Assembly: GCF_010729665.1 (NCBI RefSeq)
Contig: NZ_AP022610.1
Span: 2,046,001 to 2,110,000 of the forward strand
Reading direction: 5' to 3'
Origin: Mycolicibacterium madagascariense
GTDB lineage: Bacteria; Actinomycetota; Actinomycetes; Mycobacteriales; Mycobacteriaceae
DNA: 64,000 nucleotides
In this document: piece after piece, positions 53,774 to 64,000 of the stretch
Position numbering within the stretch: the stretch's first letter is position 1
Layout of the letters: each line of letters opens with the position of its first letter
The notes under the pieces: model-generated
What the model was told of the DNA's origin: nothing
The model's input: the letters and a program-made list of their open reading frames with translations, nothing else
Database searches by the model: none
Position numbers and translations under genes: made by a program

Positions 53774-54514
53774 GTGCATCGACCGTCTCGCGCCCACTCG
53801 GGCTCCCCGCCGGGGGCGAAGGTCGACGCCCGCAGCGAACGCTGGCGCGAGCACCGCAAGAAGGTGCGTGCGGAAATCGTGGACGCCGCCTTCCGCGCGA
53901 TCGACAAGCTGGGGCCCGAACTCTCGTTGCGGGAGATCGCCGAGGAGGCCGGGACCGCCAAGCCGAAGATCTACCGGCACTTCACCGACAAGTCCGACCT
54001 GTTCCAGGCGATCGGTGAACGACTGCGAGACATGTTGTGGGCGGCCATCTTTCCCGCCATCGACATCACGGCCGACCCCGCCCGCGAGGTGATCCGGCGT
54101 TCGGTGGAGAAGTACGTCGACCTCGTCGACCAACATCCCAACGTCTGCCGCTTCCTCATCCAGGGGCGCTTCGCCGAGCAGAGCGAGTCGACGATGCGGG
54201 CACTGAACGAGGGTCGCGACATCACGCTGGCGATGGCGGCGATGTTCAACGAGGAGCTCCGTGAGATGGAGCTCGACGGCGCCGCGATCGAGCTGGCCGC
54301 GTTCACGACGTTCGGTTCGGCTGCGGCCGCCACCGAGTGGTGGCTGGGGCCGAGCACCGACAGCCCCCGGCGAATGCCGCCGAAGGAGTTCATGGTGCAC
54401 ATGACGACGATCATGCTGAGTTCGATCTACGGCACGTGCGAACTCCTGGGCATCAAGATCGATCCCGACGTGCCGCTGCACGACGGGGTGCGTCGCCGGG
54501 AGCCCGTCCTGTAA
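53774..54514 (+). CDS. TetR family transcriptional regulator
   Basis: This 246-residue protein has TetR helix-turn-helix residues 48-75 (SLREIAEEAGTAKPKIYRHFTDKSDLFQAI) and a ligand domain. It corresponds to Rv3050c. GTG 53774 is chosen because TACAGT, a good -10, ends six bases before it. The transcript is then leaderless, and the longer frame upstream has no ribosome site. It precedes the BVMO on the same strand and probably controls it. Confidence 0.83.
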   Translation: MHRPSRAHSGSPPGAKVDARSERWREHRKKVRAEIVDAAFRAIDKLGPELSLREIAEEAGTAKPKIYRHFTDKSDLFQAIGERLRDMLWAAIFPAIDITADPAREVIRRSVEKYVDLVDQHPNVCRFLIQGRFAEQSESTMRALNEGRDITLAMAAMFNEELREMELDGAAIELAAFTTFGSAAAATEWWLGPSTDSPRRMPPKEFMVHMTTIMLSSIYGTCELLGIKIDPDVPLHDGVRRREPVL

Positions 54515-54549
54515 TACCCGGTACCCGTGTTCCCAGGTATCGTGATCGC

Positions 54550-56064
54550 ATGACCGTCGCCCAGGAGGCAGGCGCCGTCACGGCGCACGAAGATCCCGTC
54601 CATACCCGAGCCGTCATCATCGGCAGCGGATTCTCCGGCCTCGGGATGGCCATCGCGCTGCAGAAGCAGGGCTTCGGTCCGTCGGACTTCGTGATCCTGG
54701 AGAAGGCCGACGAGATCGGCGGCACCTGGCGGGACAACACCTACCCCGGCTGCGCCTGCGACATCCCGTCGCACATGTACTCGTTCTCGTTCGAGCCGAA
54801 GCCGGACTGGACCCACATGTGGTCACTGCAACCGGAGATCTTCGGCTACCTCAAGGGCATCGCCGACAAGTACGGTCTGCGGCGCTACGTGCGCTTCGGC
54901 TCCCGCGTGGACCGGGCGCAGTGGGACGACGCCGAGATGCGGTGGCACGTCTTCACCGACGGCGGGCAGGAGTACGTCGCCCAGTTCCTGATCTCCGGCG
55001 CTGGTGCGCTGCACATTCCGCTGGTGCCGGACATCGAAGGTCGTGACGAGTTCGCCGGTGTGGCGTTCCACTCGGCGCAGTGGGACCACTCGGTCGACCT
55101 CACCGGCAAGCGGGTCGCGGTGATCGGCACCGGGGCCAGTGCCATCCAACTCATTCCGGTGATCGTGGAGGACGTCGCCGAACTGCAGGTGTACCAACGC
55201 ACGCCGCCGTGGGTGATGCCCCGCCCGAACAACGCTCTGCCGCAATGGCTTCGGCGCATCTTCACCGACGTGCCCGGTGCCCGCGCACTGACCAGGGCCG
55301 CGATCTACTGGTTGCACGAAGTGGTGGGCTTCGGCATGACCAAACAGCCGGGGCTGCTGAGAGTCGGCACGCTGCTGGGTATTTGGAACATTCGGCGCTC
55401 GGTCAAGGACAAGGCACTGCGGCGCAAGCTGATTCCCGACTATCGCGCCGGCTGCAAGCGAATCCTCAACTCCGACACCTACTATCGCGGCATCGCCAAC
55501 CCGAAGACCCAGGTGATCACCGAGCCCATCGCGCGGATGACCCGCGACGGCATCGTCACCGCGGACGGCGTGGAGCATGCCGTCGACGTCGTGGTGTTCG
55601 CGACCGGCTTCCACGTCACCGACTCCTACTCCTACGTCGAGGTGAAGGGCCCCGGTGGCGAGGACCTCGTCGACCGGTGGAACCGCGAGGGCGTCGAGGC
55701 GCACCGCGGCGTCGCCGTCGCCGACATGCCCAACCTCTTCTACCTGCTCGGCCCCAACACCGGCCTCGGCCACAACTCGGTGGTGTTCATGATCGAGTCG
55801 CAGATCCGCTACGTCGCCAAGGCGATCGCCGCGGTCGACCGGGCACGCGCGCAGGCCGTCGCCCCGACCAGGGCGGCCCAGGACGCGTTCAACGCCGAGC
55901 TGCAGGGCGATCTGGCGAAGACGGTGTGGAGCACCGGAGGTTGCCGTAGCTGGTACATGGACTCCCGCGGCGTGAACCGGACGCTGTGGAGCGGCATGAC
56001 CTGGCAGTACTGGCTGGCGCTGCGCCGGTTCAAGGCCTCGGAGTACGCGTTCCTGCGGCGCTGA
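54550..56064 (+). CDS. Flavin-containing monooxygenase of the Baeyer-Villiger type
   Basis: This 504-residue enzyme has GSGFSGLG for FAD, the BVMO fingerprint FAGVAFHSAQWD and GTGASAIQ for NADPH. The ATGFHVTDSY region is also typical. It would insert oxygen next to a ketone using NADPH and O2. It corresponds to Rv3049c. TATCGT lies six bases before ATG 54550, pointing to a leaderless start. Its substrate is unknown. Confidence 0.88.
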   Translation: MTVAQEAGAVTAHEDPVHTRAVIIGSGFSGLGMAIALQKQGFGPSDFVILEKADEIGGTWRDNTYPGCACDIPSHMYSFSFEPKPDWTHMWSLQPEIFGYLKGIADKYGLRRYVRFGSRVDRAQWDDAEMRWHVFTDGGQEYVAQFLISGAGALHIPLVPDIEGRDEFAGVAFHSAQWDHSVDLTGKRVAVIGTGASAIQLIPVIVEDVAELQVYQRTPPWVMPRPNNALPQWLRRIFTDVPGARALTRAAIYWLHEVVGFGMTKQPGLLRVGTLLGIWNIRRSVKDKALRRKLIPDYRAGCKRILNSDTYYRGIANPKTQVITEPIARMTRDGIVTADGVEHAVDVVVFATGFHVTDSYSYVEVKGPGGEDLVDRWNREGVEAHRGVAVADMPNLFYLLGPNTGLGHNSVVFMIESQIRYVAKAIAAVDRARAQAVAPTRAAQDAFNAELQGDLAKTVWSTGGCRSWYMDSRGVNRTLWSGMTWQYWLALRRFKASEYAFLRR

Positions 56065-56077
56065 ACCCGACACGGGA

Positions 56078-56125
56078 ACACAAGTTGTTGTGTTCGCGCG
56101 TGTTGTCGTACCCCAGTTGTAGTGT
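56078..56125 (+). promoter_or_regulatory. Twin NrdR boxes before nrdF2
   Basis: ACACAAGTTGTTGTGT (56078-56093) is a perfect palindrome and ACCCCAGTTGTAGTGT (56110-56125) is a second box, starting 32 bp later. The last part, TAGTGT, could be the -10 element, so NrdR binding would block RNA polymerase. The same spacing occurs before nrdHIE. Confidence 0.72.
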
Positions 56126-56136
56126 CGAGGCAATAA

Positions 56137-58100
<1,964 letters not shown>

Positions 58101-58174
58101 GGCGGCCTCTCGGGTTGGTGGGATCTTTCGGGAGTGACTCGTTCAATCGGGTGGCAGCCCAGAGCGTGCTGCGA

Positions 58175-58867
58175 TCAGGTCGTGACGACGGACATCGCCG
58201 TCGCGCGGAGCCACGGTTGCAGCCGCTGCGCGATCGCGAACGTGAACGGCGTACCGCACGGCGGCGCGATCGTGCCCTCACCCATCGTCTGCGCGCTGAG
58301 AATTCCGACCGCGGCGAGGCTGCCGTCGGGCCTGACGGTGTAGACCGGACCGCCGGAGTCCCCGCACTGCGTGGTCGCGGCGAAGGTGACGGTGTCGGGG
58401 GTGATGCCGGTGACCGGACCACACTGCAGACCCGTGGGGAGGCCGACCTTGCACAGCACGTCGCCCATGGCGATCCGATCGGTGGCGCCGCTCACCGGAC
58501 CGACGCCCGCGATGGCACCGCTGACCGGCACCCCCGGCGCCAGGGCCACGAACCCGATGTCCCCCCGCCGCAGCGCACCGTCGAACGAGCCGATCCTGGT
58601 GTAGTCCGTCCCGGCCAGCTTGATGGTGACGGGCCCGCCCTTGTCGCAGTGATCGGCCATCAGGATTCCGCTGCGACCGCCCTTGCCCCGCACCAGGAAG
58701 CCCGCCGTGCAGGTGTCCGCGTCGGCCAGTCCGGCGTCCAGCGTCAGCACGCCCACGCCGGGGCCGAGCGCATCGACCGAGGACAGGGGAGGAGACGCCG
58801 ACGCGGCGGGGGCCTGCCACAGCTGCAGTGCCACCATCGCCGCCCCCACGAGGCGCCTACGCCACAT
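58175..58867 (-). CDS. Secreted trypsin-like serine protease (S1)
   Basis: This 230-residue protein has a signal peptide (residues 1-25, ending ASA). Its chymotrypsin-fold domain has triad His73 (ADHC), Asp103 (RGDIGFVAL) and Ser171 (CGDSGGP). Cys residues fit the usual disulfides. It is expected to act outside the cell or in the envelope. The target is unknown. Confidence 0.85.
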   Translation of the reverse strand: MWRRRLVGAAMVALQLWQAPAASASPPLSSVDALGPGVGVLTLDAGLADADTCTAGFLVRGKGGRSGILMADHCDKGGPVTIKLAGTDYTRIGSFDGALRRGDIGFVALAPGVPVSGAIAGVGPVSGATDRIAMGDVLCKVGLPTGLQCGPVTGITPDTVTFAATTQCGDSGGPVYTVRPDGSLAAVGILSAQTMGEGTIAPPCGTPFTFAIAQRLQPWLRATAMSVVTT

Positions 58868-58996
58868 CGTTTCTCCCCTTCCGTCGGCTGCTCACCGGAC
58901 AGTGTGCCGTGTCGCCATGACGGTCGCACCGCCTGCGCGTCGGCAGATCGAAACCCGCTGACGAGCAAGGCAACAGCGACCATCGGGTGAATCCAC

Positions 58997-59010
58997 ACCC
59001 GTCAACGGGT
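58997..59010. promoter_or_regulatory. Short palindrome before the DMT transporter gene
   Basis: ACCCGT-CA-ACGGGT has perfect 6-bp arms and ends right before an ATG at 59011, 12 bp from the preferred start at 59023. Position and symmetry suggest an operator. The binding protein is unknown. Confidence 0.3.
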
Positions 59011-59022
59011 ATGTGCGACCCC

Positions 59023-59934
59023 ATGGAGTGGTTCGCATCCCACGGACTGGCGATCGGTTCGGCGCTGCTGGCGGCGCTGGCCGCGGCGGTTGGCATCGTC
59101 GTGCGGCAGGCGGCCCTGCAGCGCTCCGCCTCCGACGCGCCGTCGGTGGTGACCGTCATCCTGCGCGACCGGCTCTGGTGGGCGGGGACGATCGCGGCGG
59201 CCGCGGGTTATGCATTCCAGGCGTTCGCGCTGGCGCACGGTTCGGTGCTGCTGGTGCAGCCGCTGGTGGTGTCGTCGCTGCTGTTCGTCCTCCCGCTGAG
59301 CGCGTGGTGGACCGGCGGGCGGGTGACAGCGGTCGAATGGGGGTGGGCACTGCTGCTGACCGCGGGTCTGGCGGTGTTCGTGCTCGTCGGGCAGCCCCGC
59401 GAGGGACACAATCGTCCGCCGGTGCCCGCGTGGACGATCGCTATGGCCGGCGTGATACCGATCGTCGCGATCTGCGTGGTGGTGGCCCGTCGGACGTCGG
59501 GGCGCACCCGGGCGGCCGCACTGGGCGTCGCCGTCGCCGTGGGGCTCGGGATGATCGCCGTGGTCACCAAGATATGCACCCACCGATTCGCGCTCGGCGG
59601 GTGGCGCGATCTGCTCTCCATCCCCGCGCCCTACGTTCTGGTCGCACTGGCGGTGGTCGTGACGATCATGCAGCAGTGGGCCTTTCGGGCCGGAGCGCTG
59701 TCGGCGTCGGTGCCGATCATGCTCGTCGGCGAGCCCGTCGTCGCCGTGGCGCTGGGCACCGTCGTGCTCGGCGAGCACCTCACCGTCCGTGGCGTGGGCT
59801 ACGTGGCCCTGCCGATCGCGATCGCCGCCATGCTGGTGGCGACGATCGCGCTCGGCCGCGACTCCGGCGCCCACTCGGAAGTGAACTCCCGCACCACGAT
59901 TCGGCCTCAGCCGGTGCCGGACCCCACGCCCTAG
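59023..59934 (+). CDS. DMT-type membrane transporter
   Basis: This 303-residue protein has about nine or ten membrane segments. Two EamA-like halves carry GSALLAALAAAVGIVVRQAAL near the start and SVPIMLVGEPVVAVALGTVVLGEHLT near the end, the latter a hallmark of DMT proteins. The exported compound is unknown. Starts at GTG 58987, ATG 59011 and ATG 59023 are possible; the last places the first membrane segment closest to the N terminus. It converges with the APC permease. Confidence 0.75.
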   Translation: MEWFASHGLAIGSALLAALAAAVGIVVRQAALQRSASDAPSVVTVILRDRLWWAGTIAAAAGYAFQAFALAHGSVLLVQPLVVSSLLFVLPLSAWWTGGRVTAVEWGWALLLTAGLAVFVLVGQPREGHNRPPVPAWTIAMAGVIPIVAICVVVARRTSGRTRAAALGVAVAVGLGMIAVVTKICTHRFALGGWRDLLSIPAPYVLVALAVVVTIMQQWAFRAGALSASVPIMLVGEPVVAVALGTVVLGEHLTVRGVGYVALPIAIAAMLVATIALGRDSGAHSEVNSRTTIRPQPVPDPTP

Positions 59935-59935
59935 C

Positions 59936-61549
59936 TCAGGCCGACGGCGTCGCCGGTGCCTCGTCGCTGCGCTCGTGCGCCTCGTCGAGCACGGTGCGAC
60001 CGATCTCCGCGTAGGTCTCCGGCTTGGCGGAGCGCAGCCACACCGTGTAGGCCAGTCCGACGACGAAGACGACCAGCAGCATGTACGGACCGGCCTTGAG
60101 GACATAGGAATTGGAGGCGGCGCCGGCCGCGACGGCCAGGCTCTGCCACAGCGCCCACACCACGTAGAGCATGCCGACGCCACCGACCACGGGGCAGATC
60201 AGCGTCGTGATGACGTTGCCCCGATGCGTCTTCTTGACCCAGAAGTAGGAGATGACCGCGGCCGAGCAGATCGCTTGCACGAGAAGGATGGCCGCCGTCC
60301 CGATCAGGGCCAGCAGACCGTAGATGTTGACGTAGGGCACCAGCGACGGGGTGTCCACCAGGTTGCCGCTGGCGTCGGCGGCCTGGACGGCGGTGAAGGC
60401 GTAGAACCCCAGCACGATCAGCAGCGTGATGACGCTCTGGACCACCGACGCGACCCAGGGCGATCCATGCTTGGGATGGGTGCTGCCGAGGGTGTTCCTG
60501 ATCTTCTCCGACGGGATCTCCCGGCCCAGCGCGAACAGGTACCGCGACGCCGCGTTGTGGAAGGCCAGCGCGCACGCGAACGAACCGATCACCAGCAGGA
60601 TCTTGTAGGCGTCCAACGGAATTGCGCCCAGTTTGGCATCGACCAGCTTGAAGAACAGGTCCAGCGGCGACGCGCTGATCGAGGCCTCCACCGACTGCTT
60701 GGCGCCATTGCCGGCGATGACCATGGCGGAGATGAACGTGTAGAACAGGCCGAGTCCGACGACCGCGATGATGGTCGCGCGCGGGATGATCTTCTTCGGG
60801 TTGCGGGATTCCTCGCCGTAGACGGCGGTGGTCTCGAATCCGACCCACGACCAGAAGGCGAAGAACAATCCGGTGGCCATCGCACCCGCGGTGGCGGCCG
60901 TGCCGAATGCGCCCGCAGGCAGGCTCTGGAAGGCGTTGTTGAGGGCGACGGTCTGGCCCAGCATGAAGCCGTCGGGCCCGCCGCCGGAGAAGATCACCGA
61001 GAACGCCAGCGCCAGGAGGATCAGCACCTCGCAGGTCAGCGTGACGCCGAGAATGGCTGCGGTGAGGCTGATGTCGAAGTAGCACAGCACCGCGATGAGC
61101 ACGATGGCGAACACGCCGAACGCCAGCCACGGGATGTCGACCCCGAAGATGGTGTTGAGGGCGTCGTTCGCGAAGTACGCGAACGCGCCGATCAGGGAAC
61201 CCTCGAACACCACGTAGGCGAACGTGGCGAGCATGCCGCTCGCCATGCCCCAGATCTGTCCGAGGCCGTGGGAGATGAACCCGTAGAAGGCGCCGGTGGT
61301 GGTGATGTGTCGGGCCATCGCGACGTAGCCCAGCGCGAACAGCGTCAGGACGATCGTGGCGAACAGGAAGCCCGCCGGGGCGCCGAGTCCGTTGCCGAAA
61401 CCGACGGCGATCGGCACGTTGCCCGTCATGGCGGTGATCGGGGCGGCGTTCGCGACGGCCATGAAGATGACCGCGACGATGCCGATGGACCCCTTCTTCA
61501 AACCGGACGACGTCGTGGGTGTGCTGACGGCTTCGGATTCAGCAGTCAT
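59936..61549 (-). CDS. APC family amino acid/amine permease
   Basis: This 537-residue permease has about 12 membrane segments. It includes the APC-typical AVANAAPITAMTGNVP in the first helix and FWSWVGFETTAVYGEESRNPKKIIPRA in the sixth. It would import an amino acid or amine with protons. ATG 61549 has AGGAGGCCCCG directly before it. The gene stands alone. The agmatinase-like gene 2-4 kb away leaves a link with amine use possible but unproven. Confidence 0.84.
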   Translation of the reverse strand: MTAESEAVSTPTTSSGLKKGSIGIVAVIFMAVANAAPITAMTGNVPIAVGFGNGLGAPAGFLFATIVLTLFALGYVAMARHITTTGAFYGFISHGLGQIWGMASGMLATFAYVVFEGSLIGAFAYFANDALNTIFGVDIPWLAFGVFAIVLIAVLCYFDISLTAAILGVTLTCEVLILLALAFSVIFSGGGPDGFMLGQTVALNNAFQSLPAGAFGTAATAGAMATGLFFAFWSWVGFETTAVYGEESRNPKKIIPRATIIAVVGLGLFYTFISAMVIAGNGAKQSVEASISASPLDLFFKLVDAKLGAIPLDAYKILLVIGSFACALAFHNAASRYLFALGREIPSEKIRNTLGSTHPKHGSPWVASVVQSVITLLIVLGFYAFTAVQAADASGNLVDTPSLVPYVNIYGLLALIGTAAILLVQAICSAAVISYFWVKKTHRGNVITTLICPVVGGVGMLYVVWALWQSLAVAAGAASNSYVLKAGPYMLLVVFVVGLAYTVWLRSAKPETYAEIGRTVLDEAHERSDEAPATPSA

Positions 61550-61706
61550 CGGGGCCTCCTGGGGTGGGATCCGAGAGCAAATGGGGACCGCGAGGCTGCA
61601 GTCCATCGCTGAGCGTTGCATCCGCAACCCATTCCGACAACTCGAATGCCGATGTTCCCAGGGATCTCGCGGGTGACCGCCCTGGCATCCGGCCGCCGAC
61701 ACGACG

Positions 61707-61745
61707 ACGGCCCAGGCCCCGGAATCGTCCGAGGGCCTGGGCCGT
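61707..61745 (-). terminator. Terminator hairpin after adhC
   Basis: ACGGCCCAGGCCC (61707-61719) and GGGCCTGGGCCGT (61733-61745) are perfect 13-bp arms around a 13-nt loop, 10 bp past the adhC stop. It is the strongest stem-loop in the window. There is no clear T-run, as is usual in mycobacteria. Confidence 0.7.
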
Positions 61746-61755
61746 GGTCAGCGAA

Positions 61756-62808
61756 TTACTGCAGGGTCGAGGTGTCGATCACGAAGCGGTACCGCACGTC
61801 GCTGGCGAGCACCCGCTCGTAGGCCTCGTTGACGTAGTCGGCCGCGATGACCTCGATCTCGGGGGTGATGTCGTGCTCGGCGCAGAAGTCGAGCATCTCC
61901 TGGGTCTCGGGGATGCCGCCGATCATCGAACCAGACAGGCTGCGGCGCTGCGCGGCGAGCGGGAAGAACGGCAGCTCCATCGGCTTCTCCGGCGCGCCGA
62001 CCTCGACGAGCGTGCCGTCGGTCGCGAGCAGACCCATGTAGGCGGCGAGGTCGAGATTGGCCGACACGGTGTTGACGATGAGGTCGAACTTGCCCGCGAG
62101 CTTGGTGAAGGTGTCCTCGTCGCTGGTGGCGTAGTACTCGTCGGCGCCGAGACGCAGACCGTCCTCCATCTTCTTGAGCGACTGGCTCAGCACGGTCACC
62201 TCGGCGCCCATGGCGTGGGCGATCTTGACGCCCATGTGGCCGAGTCCGCCGAGACCGATGATGGCGACCTTCTTGTCGGGCCCCGCACCCCAGTGGTGCA
62301 ACGGGGAGAACAGCGTGATGCCGGCGCACAGCAGCGGCGCGGCCTTGTCCAGGGGGATGCTGTCCGGGATGCGCAGCACGTAGTTCTCGTCGACGACGAT
62401 GGCCTGGCTGTAGCCGCCGTAGGTGGGGGTGCCGTCCTTGCCGGTGGCGTTGTAGGTGCCGATCATGCCGCCCTCACCGGTGCAGTACTGCTGCAATCCG
62501 GCCTTGCAGTTGTCGCACTCGCGACAGGAGTCGACGAAGCAGCCGACGCCGACGTGATCGCCGACCTTGTACTTGGTGACGTCCGAGCCGACCTCGGTGA
62601 CGACGCCGGCGATCTCGTGACCGGCGACGACGGGGTACTCGGGCTCGCCCCACTCGCCCTTCACGGTGTGGATGTCGGAGTGGCAGATGCCGGCGAACTT
62701 GATGTCGAACGCGACGTCGTGCGGTCCGACGTCGCGGCGCTCGATGGTGGTCTTGGTCAGTGGTTCGGTCGCCGACGTGGCGGCCATGGCGTTAACGGTG
62801 GTGGTCAT
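61756..62808 (-). CDS. adhC: NAD(P)-dependent alcohol dehydrogenase, zinc type (AdhC)
   Basis: This 350-residue medium-chain dehydrogenase has catalytic zinc ligands Cys (GICHSD) and GHE, the structural zinc cluster [17 protein letters not shown], and the cofactor motif GLGGLGHMG. It resembles the cinnamyl-alcohol-dehydrogenase-like AdhC (Rv3045). It oxidises or reduces primary alcohols and aldehydes, probably with NADP(H). The ATG at 62808 is preceded directly by GAGAAG; another ATG seven codons later is possible. It is monocistronic. Confidence 0.88.
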   Translation of the reverse strand: MTTTVNAMAATSATEPLTKTTIERRDVGPHDVAFDIKFAGICHSDIHTVKGEWGEPEYPVVAGHEIAGVVTEVGSDVTKYKVGDHVGVGCFVDSCRECDNCKAGLQQYCTGEGGMIGTYNATGKDGTPTYGGYSQAIVVDENYVLRIPDSIPLDKAAPLLCAGITLFSPLHHWGAGPDKKVAIIGLGGLGHMGVKIAHAMGAEVTVLSQSLKKMEDGLRLGADEYYATSDEDTFTKLAGKFDLIVNTVSANLDLAAYMGLLATDGTLVEVGAPEKPMELPFFPLAAQRRSLSGSMIGGIPETQEMLDFCAEHDITPEIEVIAADYVNEAYERVLASDVRYRFVIDTSTLQ

Positions 62809-62845
62809 CTTCTCTACGTACCCTCTTGTCGTCTTCTCATTCGAG

Positions 62846-62870
62846 GCCCTGCCTGCGTCGCGGGCAGGGC
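62846..62870 (-). terminator. Terminator-like hairpin between adhC and the DUF294 gene
   Basis: GCCCTGCC (62846-62853) pairs with GGCAGGGC (62863-62870) around a 9-nt loop, about 110 bp downstream of the DUF294-type gene on its strand. A terminator is likely. It could also sit in the adhC promoter region. Confidence 0.45.
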
Positions 62871-62980
62871 AGTGGGGTGGGCGCAGCTCCGCGCCCCCCG
62901 GGCAGTGCCAACCCGGGTCCTCACCAGATTAGTCCCGCGGTGGGTTCCCGGCCTGGTCAGAGGCTGGGCGTGGGCTGTCC

Positions 62981-64000
62981 TCAGCGGTACGTCGAGGTCG
63001 ACGCGAGGTAGTCGAGCGTCCGGCCGATGCCCGTCACCTCGCGCGCAACGCTGCGCAAGGTGGCTCGGTCGTGAGGAGCCATGTCCGACAGCGACACCAG
63101 GTCGTCGACCCGGTCCCCGGCGAGGAACCGTTGCGCCCGCCTGCGCCAGCGCCACCGCAGCAGCCAGTCGAAGCAGTCGCGCAGGCTCGATGCGTCGTCG
63201 GCGCCGAGGACGTGGGCCGCCACCGCATGGTCGAGACGCGTCGGCGTGGACAGCGCGTCCGAGTGCGCCGACACCGCCGCCCACCGGGCGATCTTCACCA
63301 CCGGATCCATGACGGCCAGCTTCACGTCCACGGCGTCGGCGGTCCGCGCGAACACCCGCAGGCGCGAGGGAACGCTCGCGCGCACGGCCGTCGCGTCCTG
63401 CAGCATCGCTTGTCGCACAGGGTAATTGCGCTCGGCGGCGGCGACCACCCCGGCCCGCAGCAGGTCTGCGGGACGTCGCGCCGACGGGTCCGGCACGCCC
63501 GCGGAATCGGCGAGCAGCCCCGTCATGACGACGCCGCGGTCCTCGCGCGGGTGTGCCGACCACCGTTGGATGCCGTCGGTCCAACTCGCGGCGCGGCGGC
63601 AGAAGCGCGGCCTGCTGGCGAGCACCCCGTTGGCGTCACCGGGCACGCCGCACCGCTCCAGGAGCGCATGGACCCCGGCCGCCCGGCCCAGCAGCGCGAC
63701 CTTCTCGCCGTCCCCGACCGCGTCGCCGAGGACGACCATCGTCTCGACGTCGGAGCCGGGAGCCGCCTCGCCGCGCGCGACGCTGCCGGAGACGAACCAC
63801 GTCCAGTCCGCGGGCCCGCAGAGTCGAACCCCGGCGACGACGGCGTGGCGCAACACCTCCGACCAGGCCGCCGCCAGCGCGGCCGCGGGGGTGTGACTGC
63901 GCAGTTCGTCGGCGATGGCCGCCCGCGCACGTTCGACGCCCGCGCGCAGGAGTGCCTCGTCGGTGGCCGCGTCGATCGCCGTGATGGCCGCCGCGACGCC
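62981..64000 (-). CDS. DUF294-type nucleotidyltransferase, 5' end outside the window
   Basis: The frame is open from the stop at 62981 to the window edge, giving at least 339 residues, so the gene is cut at its 5' end. The GSVARGEAAPGSDVETMVVLGD segment is the GSxARGE-xxxx-SDxE signature of DUF294/GlnD-like nucleotidyltransferases. A helical C-terminal region follows. Full members often carry N-terminal CBS or cNMP domains. The role is probably signalling by nucleotide transfer; the substrate is unknown. An internal GTG at 63856 would lose upstream helix coding and is not preferred. Confidence 0.75.
   Translation of the reverse strand, partial: GVAAAITAIDAATDEALLRAGVERARAAIADELRSHTPAAALAAAWSEVLRHAVVAGVRLCGPADWTWFVSGSVARGEAAPGSDVETMVVLGDAVGDGEKVALLGRAAGVHALLERCGVPGDANGVLASRPRFCRRAASWTDGIQRWSAHPREDRGVVMTGLLADSAGVPDPSARRPADLLRAGVVAAAERNYPVRQAMLQDATAVRASVPSRLRVFARTADAVDVKLAVMDPVVKIARWAAVSAHSDALSTPTRLDHAVAAHVLGADDASSLRDCFDWLLRWRWRRRAQRFLAGDRVDDLVSLSDMAPHDRATLRSVAREVTGIGRTLDYLASTSTYR

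Overview
The window is high-GC actinobacterial DNA, most likely from a rapidly growing Mycolicibacterium/Mycobacterium. The evidence is gene content and order. From memory, ligB, cstA, cyp136 with its TetR and SDR neighbours, dinB2, a TetR/FMN-reductase pair, nrdHIE, TetR, BVMO, nrdF2 and adhC correspond to M. tuberculosis Rv3062-Rv3063, Rv3059-Rv3057c, Rv3056-Rv3048c and Rv3045. They appear here as scattered syntenic blocks with non-shared DNA between them. No rRNA, tRNA, insertion sequence or CRISPR array was seen.

Layout. 0.4-9.2 kb: a fatty-acyl-CoA degradation cluster (MaoC hydratase, two acyl-CoA dehydrogenases, SDR, two thiolases, crotonase, F420-linked LLM enzyme, GntR regulator). 9.2-13.3 kb: cstA with a ybdD-like small gene, and ligB. 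13.3-15.8 kb: a small three-repeat peptide gene, a JmjC/cupin oxygenase and a thioredoxin-like [2Fe-2S] protein. 15.9-19.9 kb: tandem VWA membrane proteins and a pyruvate oxidase. 20-25 kb: cutinase, SnoaL-like protein, phosphotransferase, TSUP transporter, a stand-alone LeuA regulatory domain behind a leader peptide with attenuator-like hairpins, and a TetR/DUF308 pair. 25-28.2 kb: P450, TetR, SDR. 28.2-42.8 kb: an AAA ATPase, then a minus-strand run that looks like a complete Wzx/Wzy-type exopolysaccharide locus with acyltransferase, lipase and glycosidase, and a GAF protein upstream. 42.8-48.4 kb: dinB2, TetR, FMN reductase and nrdHIE. 48.4-53.6 kb: accessory genes, including a tail-to-tail toxin/antitoxin-like pair and an HTH-less LysR effector domain. 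53.7-57.1 kb: TetR, BVMO and nrdF2. 57.1-64 kb: agmatinase-like protein, secreted serine protease, DMT and APC transporters, adhC, and a DUF294 nucleotidyltransferase that runs off the window.

The most noteworthy items are: (1) the 80-residue peptide made of a 14-residue leader and three 22-residue repeats, next to a JmjC/cupin oxygenase and an Fe-S protein, a plausible undescribed peptide-modification (RiPP-like) system; (2) the leaderless leader peptide with two hairpins in front of a free LeuA allosteric domain; (3) the Wzx/Wzy-type polysaccharide locus, unusual for a mycobacterium, with a CRP-like box at its first gene; (4) twin NrdR boxes with identical 32-bp spacing before nrdHIE and nrdF2.
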